A stretch of 5,558 nt of DNA from Anaerolineae bacterium (GTDB lineage Bacteria; Chloroflexota; Anaerolineae; J102): assembly GCA_026985975.1 (NCBI GenBank), contig JALSPL010000026.1, forward strand, positions 1 to 5,558, given 5' to 3'. This document shows positions 4,533 to 5,558 of the stretch, one piece after another. How positions within the stretch are numbered: the stretch's first letter is position 1; every line of letters begins with the position of its first letter. The position numbers and the translations under genes are program-made. The notes below the pieces were generated by a model, which searched no databases, was not told where the DNA came from, and saw only the letters and a list, made by a program, of their open reading frames with translations.

Positions 4533-5522
4533 ATGCAAGATAAAACCCTGCATCAGAGCCCGTTTAGTTTTCTCAAAAAACTTATCGTCATCGAGATAGT
4601 TTTTGCGTTGATTCCTGTCATCTTATTGCTTACTGTCGATGTCGAGAGATTTTATCAGTCCATCGGCCTTGAGCGCAGCGTCCCTTTCGTGTTGATGTGG
4701 ACGCTTTTTGTGATGTTATTGCAGATTCTGGCTGTATCCGCCGCCTTTGTCGCCTGGTATCTGCCGCGCTATGTTTTAAATCACGATGGCGTCTATTTCC
4801 GCCAGGGTGCGGGCGGCGTTTTGAAAAAAATGATCGCGTATCCCCAGATTTCTGACATAAAAGTGGAACAAGGCCCTCTGGCCCGTCGTTTGGGTTATGG
4901 CAGCATCGCCCTACTTCGTTCCGGACAGGAGCATCCTGTCGTCATCAAAGATATCTCTGATCCCCTCCTGATAGCTGAGAATATCGAAGGGCTGGCGCAG
5001 AAAGCAATTGATGATCACCGCCAGGCAGCGCCGCCCAAATCGGTAGAGACGTTGCTTGCCGAGGGCGAATCCCAATTCGTGGAATATAAATCCAGCCTGA
5101 TGTGGGATTACCGCCAGCAGCGCATCAATAAGAAGCTCTACACGCCTGTAATGAAGAGTCTGGCCGCTTTCATGAATTCCCGCGGCGGGCATTTATTGAT
5201 TGGCGTCGATGATGAAGGCAACATCCTTGGCGTCGAAGCCGATTTGCAAGGCATGAAAAAGCCCAATCTGGATGGTTGGGAAAATGTTTTCAATTTGGCT
5301 TTTAACAGCATGATTGGCGTCGCATATCGACGTCTTATCGAACTCGAATTCTATGAAAAAGAGGCGCGAACGGTTTGTCATATATTTGTACGTCCTGCCG
5401 ATCGTCCGATTTTTCTCAAAGAAAACAACACGGAAAAGTTCTACATTCGGGCGGGAAACGCCAGTCAGCCGCTGCGTTTCAGCGAAGCTGCCACGTATAT
5501 CCAGGCCCGATTTGGAAACTGA
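4533..5522 (+). CDS. Membrane-anchored bPH2-like/Schlafen AlbA_2 domain fusion protein
   Basis: The protein has 329 residues in three parts. Residues 17-35 and 52-76 form a two-helix membrane hairpin; basic K15-K16 and R79 flank it, suggesting both ends are cytoplasmic. Residues 79-153 resemble the bacterial PH-like (bPH2/YdbT-type) fold: YVLNHDGVYFRQGAGG, then IAYPQISDIKVEQGPLARRL, then LGYGSIALL and VIKDISDPLLIAENI. Residues 172-327 match the Schlafen AlbA_2 (PF04326-type) domain: GESQFVEYKSS (E179, E184, K186), FMNSRGGHLLIGVDDEGNILG (213-233), and a terminal FYIRAGNASQPLRFSEA (303-319). No ATPase domain follows. The E-x4-E plus D226/D227 set resembles the acidic residues of the Slfn13 RNase, but bacterial AlbA_2 proteins are also thought to bind nucleic acid without cutting. 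I prefer ATG 4533 over TTG 4527; neither has an SD. It follows a terminator by about 25 nt. Confidence 0.85.
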   Translation: MQDKTLHQSPFSFLKKLIVIEIVFALIPVILLLTVDVERFYQSIGLERSVPFVLMWTLFVMLLQILAVSAAFVAWYLPRYVLNHDGVYFRQGAGGVLKKMIAYPQISDIKVEQGPLARRLGYGSIALLRSGQEHPVVIKDISDPLLIAENIEGLAQKAIDDHRQAAPPKSVETLLAEGESQFVEYKSSLMWDYRQQRINKKLYTPVMKSLAAFMNSRGGHLLIGVDDEGNILGVEADLQGMKKPNLDGWENVFNLAFNSMIGVAYRRLIELEFYEKEARTVCHIFVRPADRPIFLKENNTEKFYIRAGNASQPLRFSEAATYIQARFGN

Positions 5523-5553
5523 AAATCCCTTGCATCACTCGTATGGAGAGAAA

Positions 5554-5558
5554 ATGAT
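5554..5558 (+). CDS. Probable start of a further plus-strand gene (cut by window edge)
   Basis: An ATG at 5554-5556 is preceded by GGAG (5545-5548) with a 5-nt gap, 31 nt after the stop of the AlbA_2 gene and without an intervening terminator. This looks like the next gene of the same transcript. Only its first codon is visible, so no product can be named. Confidence 0.4.

Overview
The window is bacterial chromosomal DNA of moderately high GC. It has dense genes, clear Shine-Dalgarno (SD) sites on some genes, a consensus sigma70 promoter and intrinsic terminators. The families present (HdeD/DUF308, OsmC, a NifX/NafY-type metal-cluster protein, and MFS and class I methyltransferase genes in one operon, plus a CCA-encoding tRNA-Arg) are widespread. 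My guess of Chloroflexota (Anaerolineae-like) is only an impression from protein style and should be treated as low confidence.

Layout. Positions 1-3330 are read entirely on the minus strand. A compact set of genes runs from 3330 down to 497 in this order: a histidine-rich NifX-like protein, an MFS transporter, a class I SAM-dependent methyltransferase and an OsmC-like peroxiredoxin-type protein, with gaps of 28, 27 and 100 nt. A gene-free stretch of about 320 bp (177-496) follows. It contains an imperfect 26-bp inverted repeat built from copies of TGACGTTTGA, and then a nested set of RNA-stem-capable repeats directly upstream of a minus-strand gene that is cut off by the window edge (176 to 1). 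A tRNA-Arg(UCG) with its own promoter (3532-3560) and a strong terminator (3396-3426 plus T-rich tail) sits upstream of the operon on the same strand.

From about 3780 onward everything is on the plus strand: a near-consensus sigma70 promoter, an HdeD/DUF308 membrane protein with a strong SD and a terminator, and then a two-helix membrane protein that joins a bacterial PH-like (bPH2-type) segment to a Schlafen AlbA_2 domain. The start codon of a further gene appears to lie in the last five bases.

How the genes may work together. The minus-strand operon combines a probable metal/cluster-binding carrier, an exporter, a small-molecule methyltransferase and a thiol-dependent peroxide-detoxifying protein. 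This is consistent with a metal/metalloid or redox-stress cassette, but that reading is inferred from gene order alone. The membrane-anchored AlbA_2 protein is the least ordinary gene here. The 177-412 intergenic repeats are the least explained non-coding DNA.
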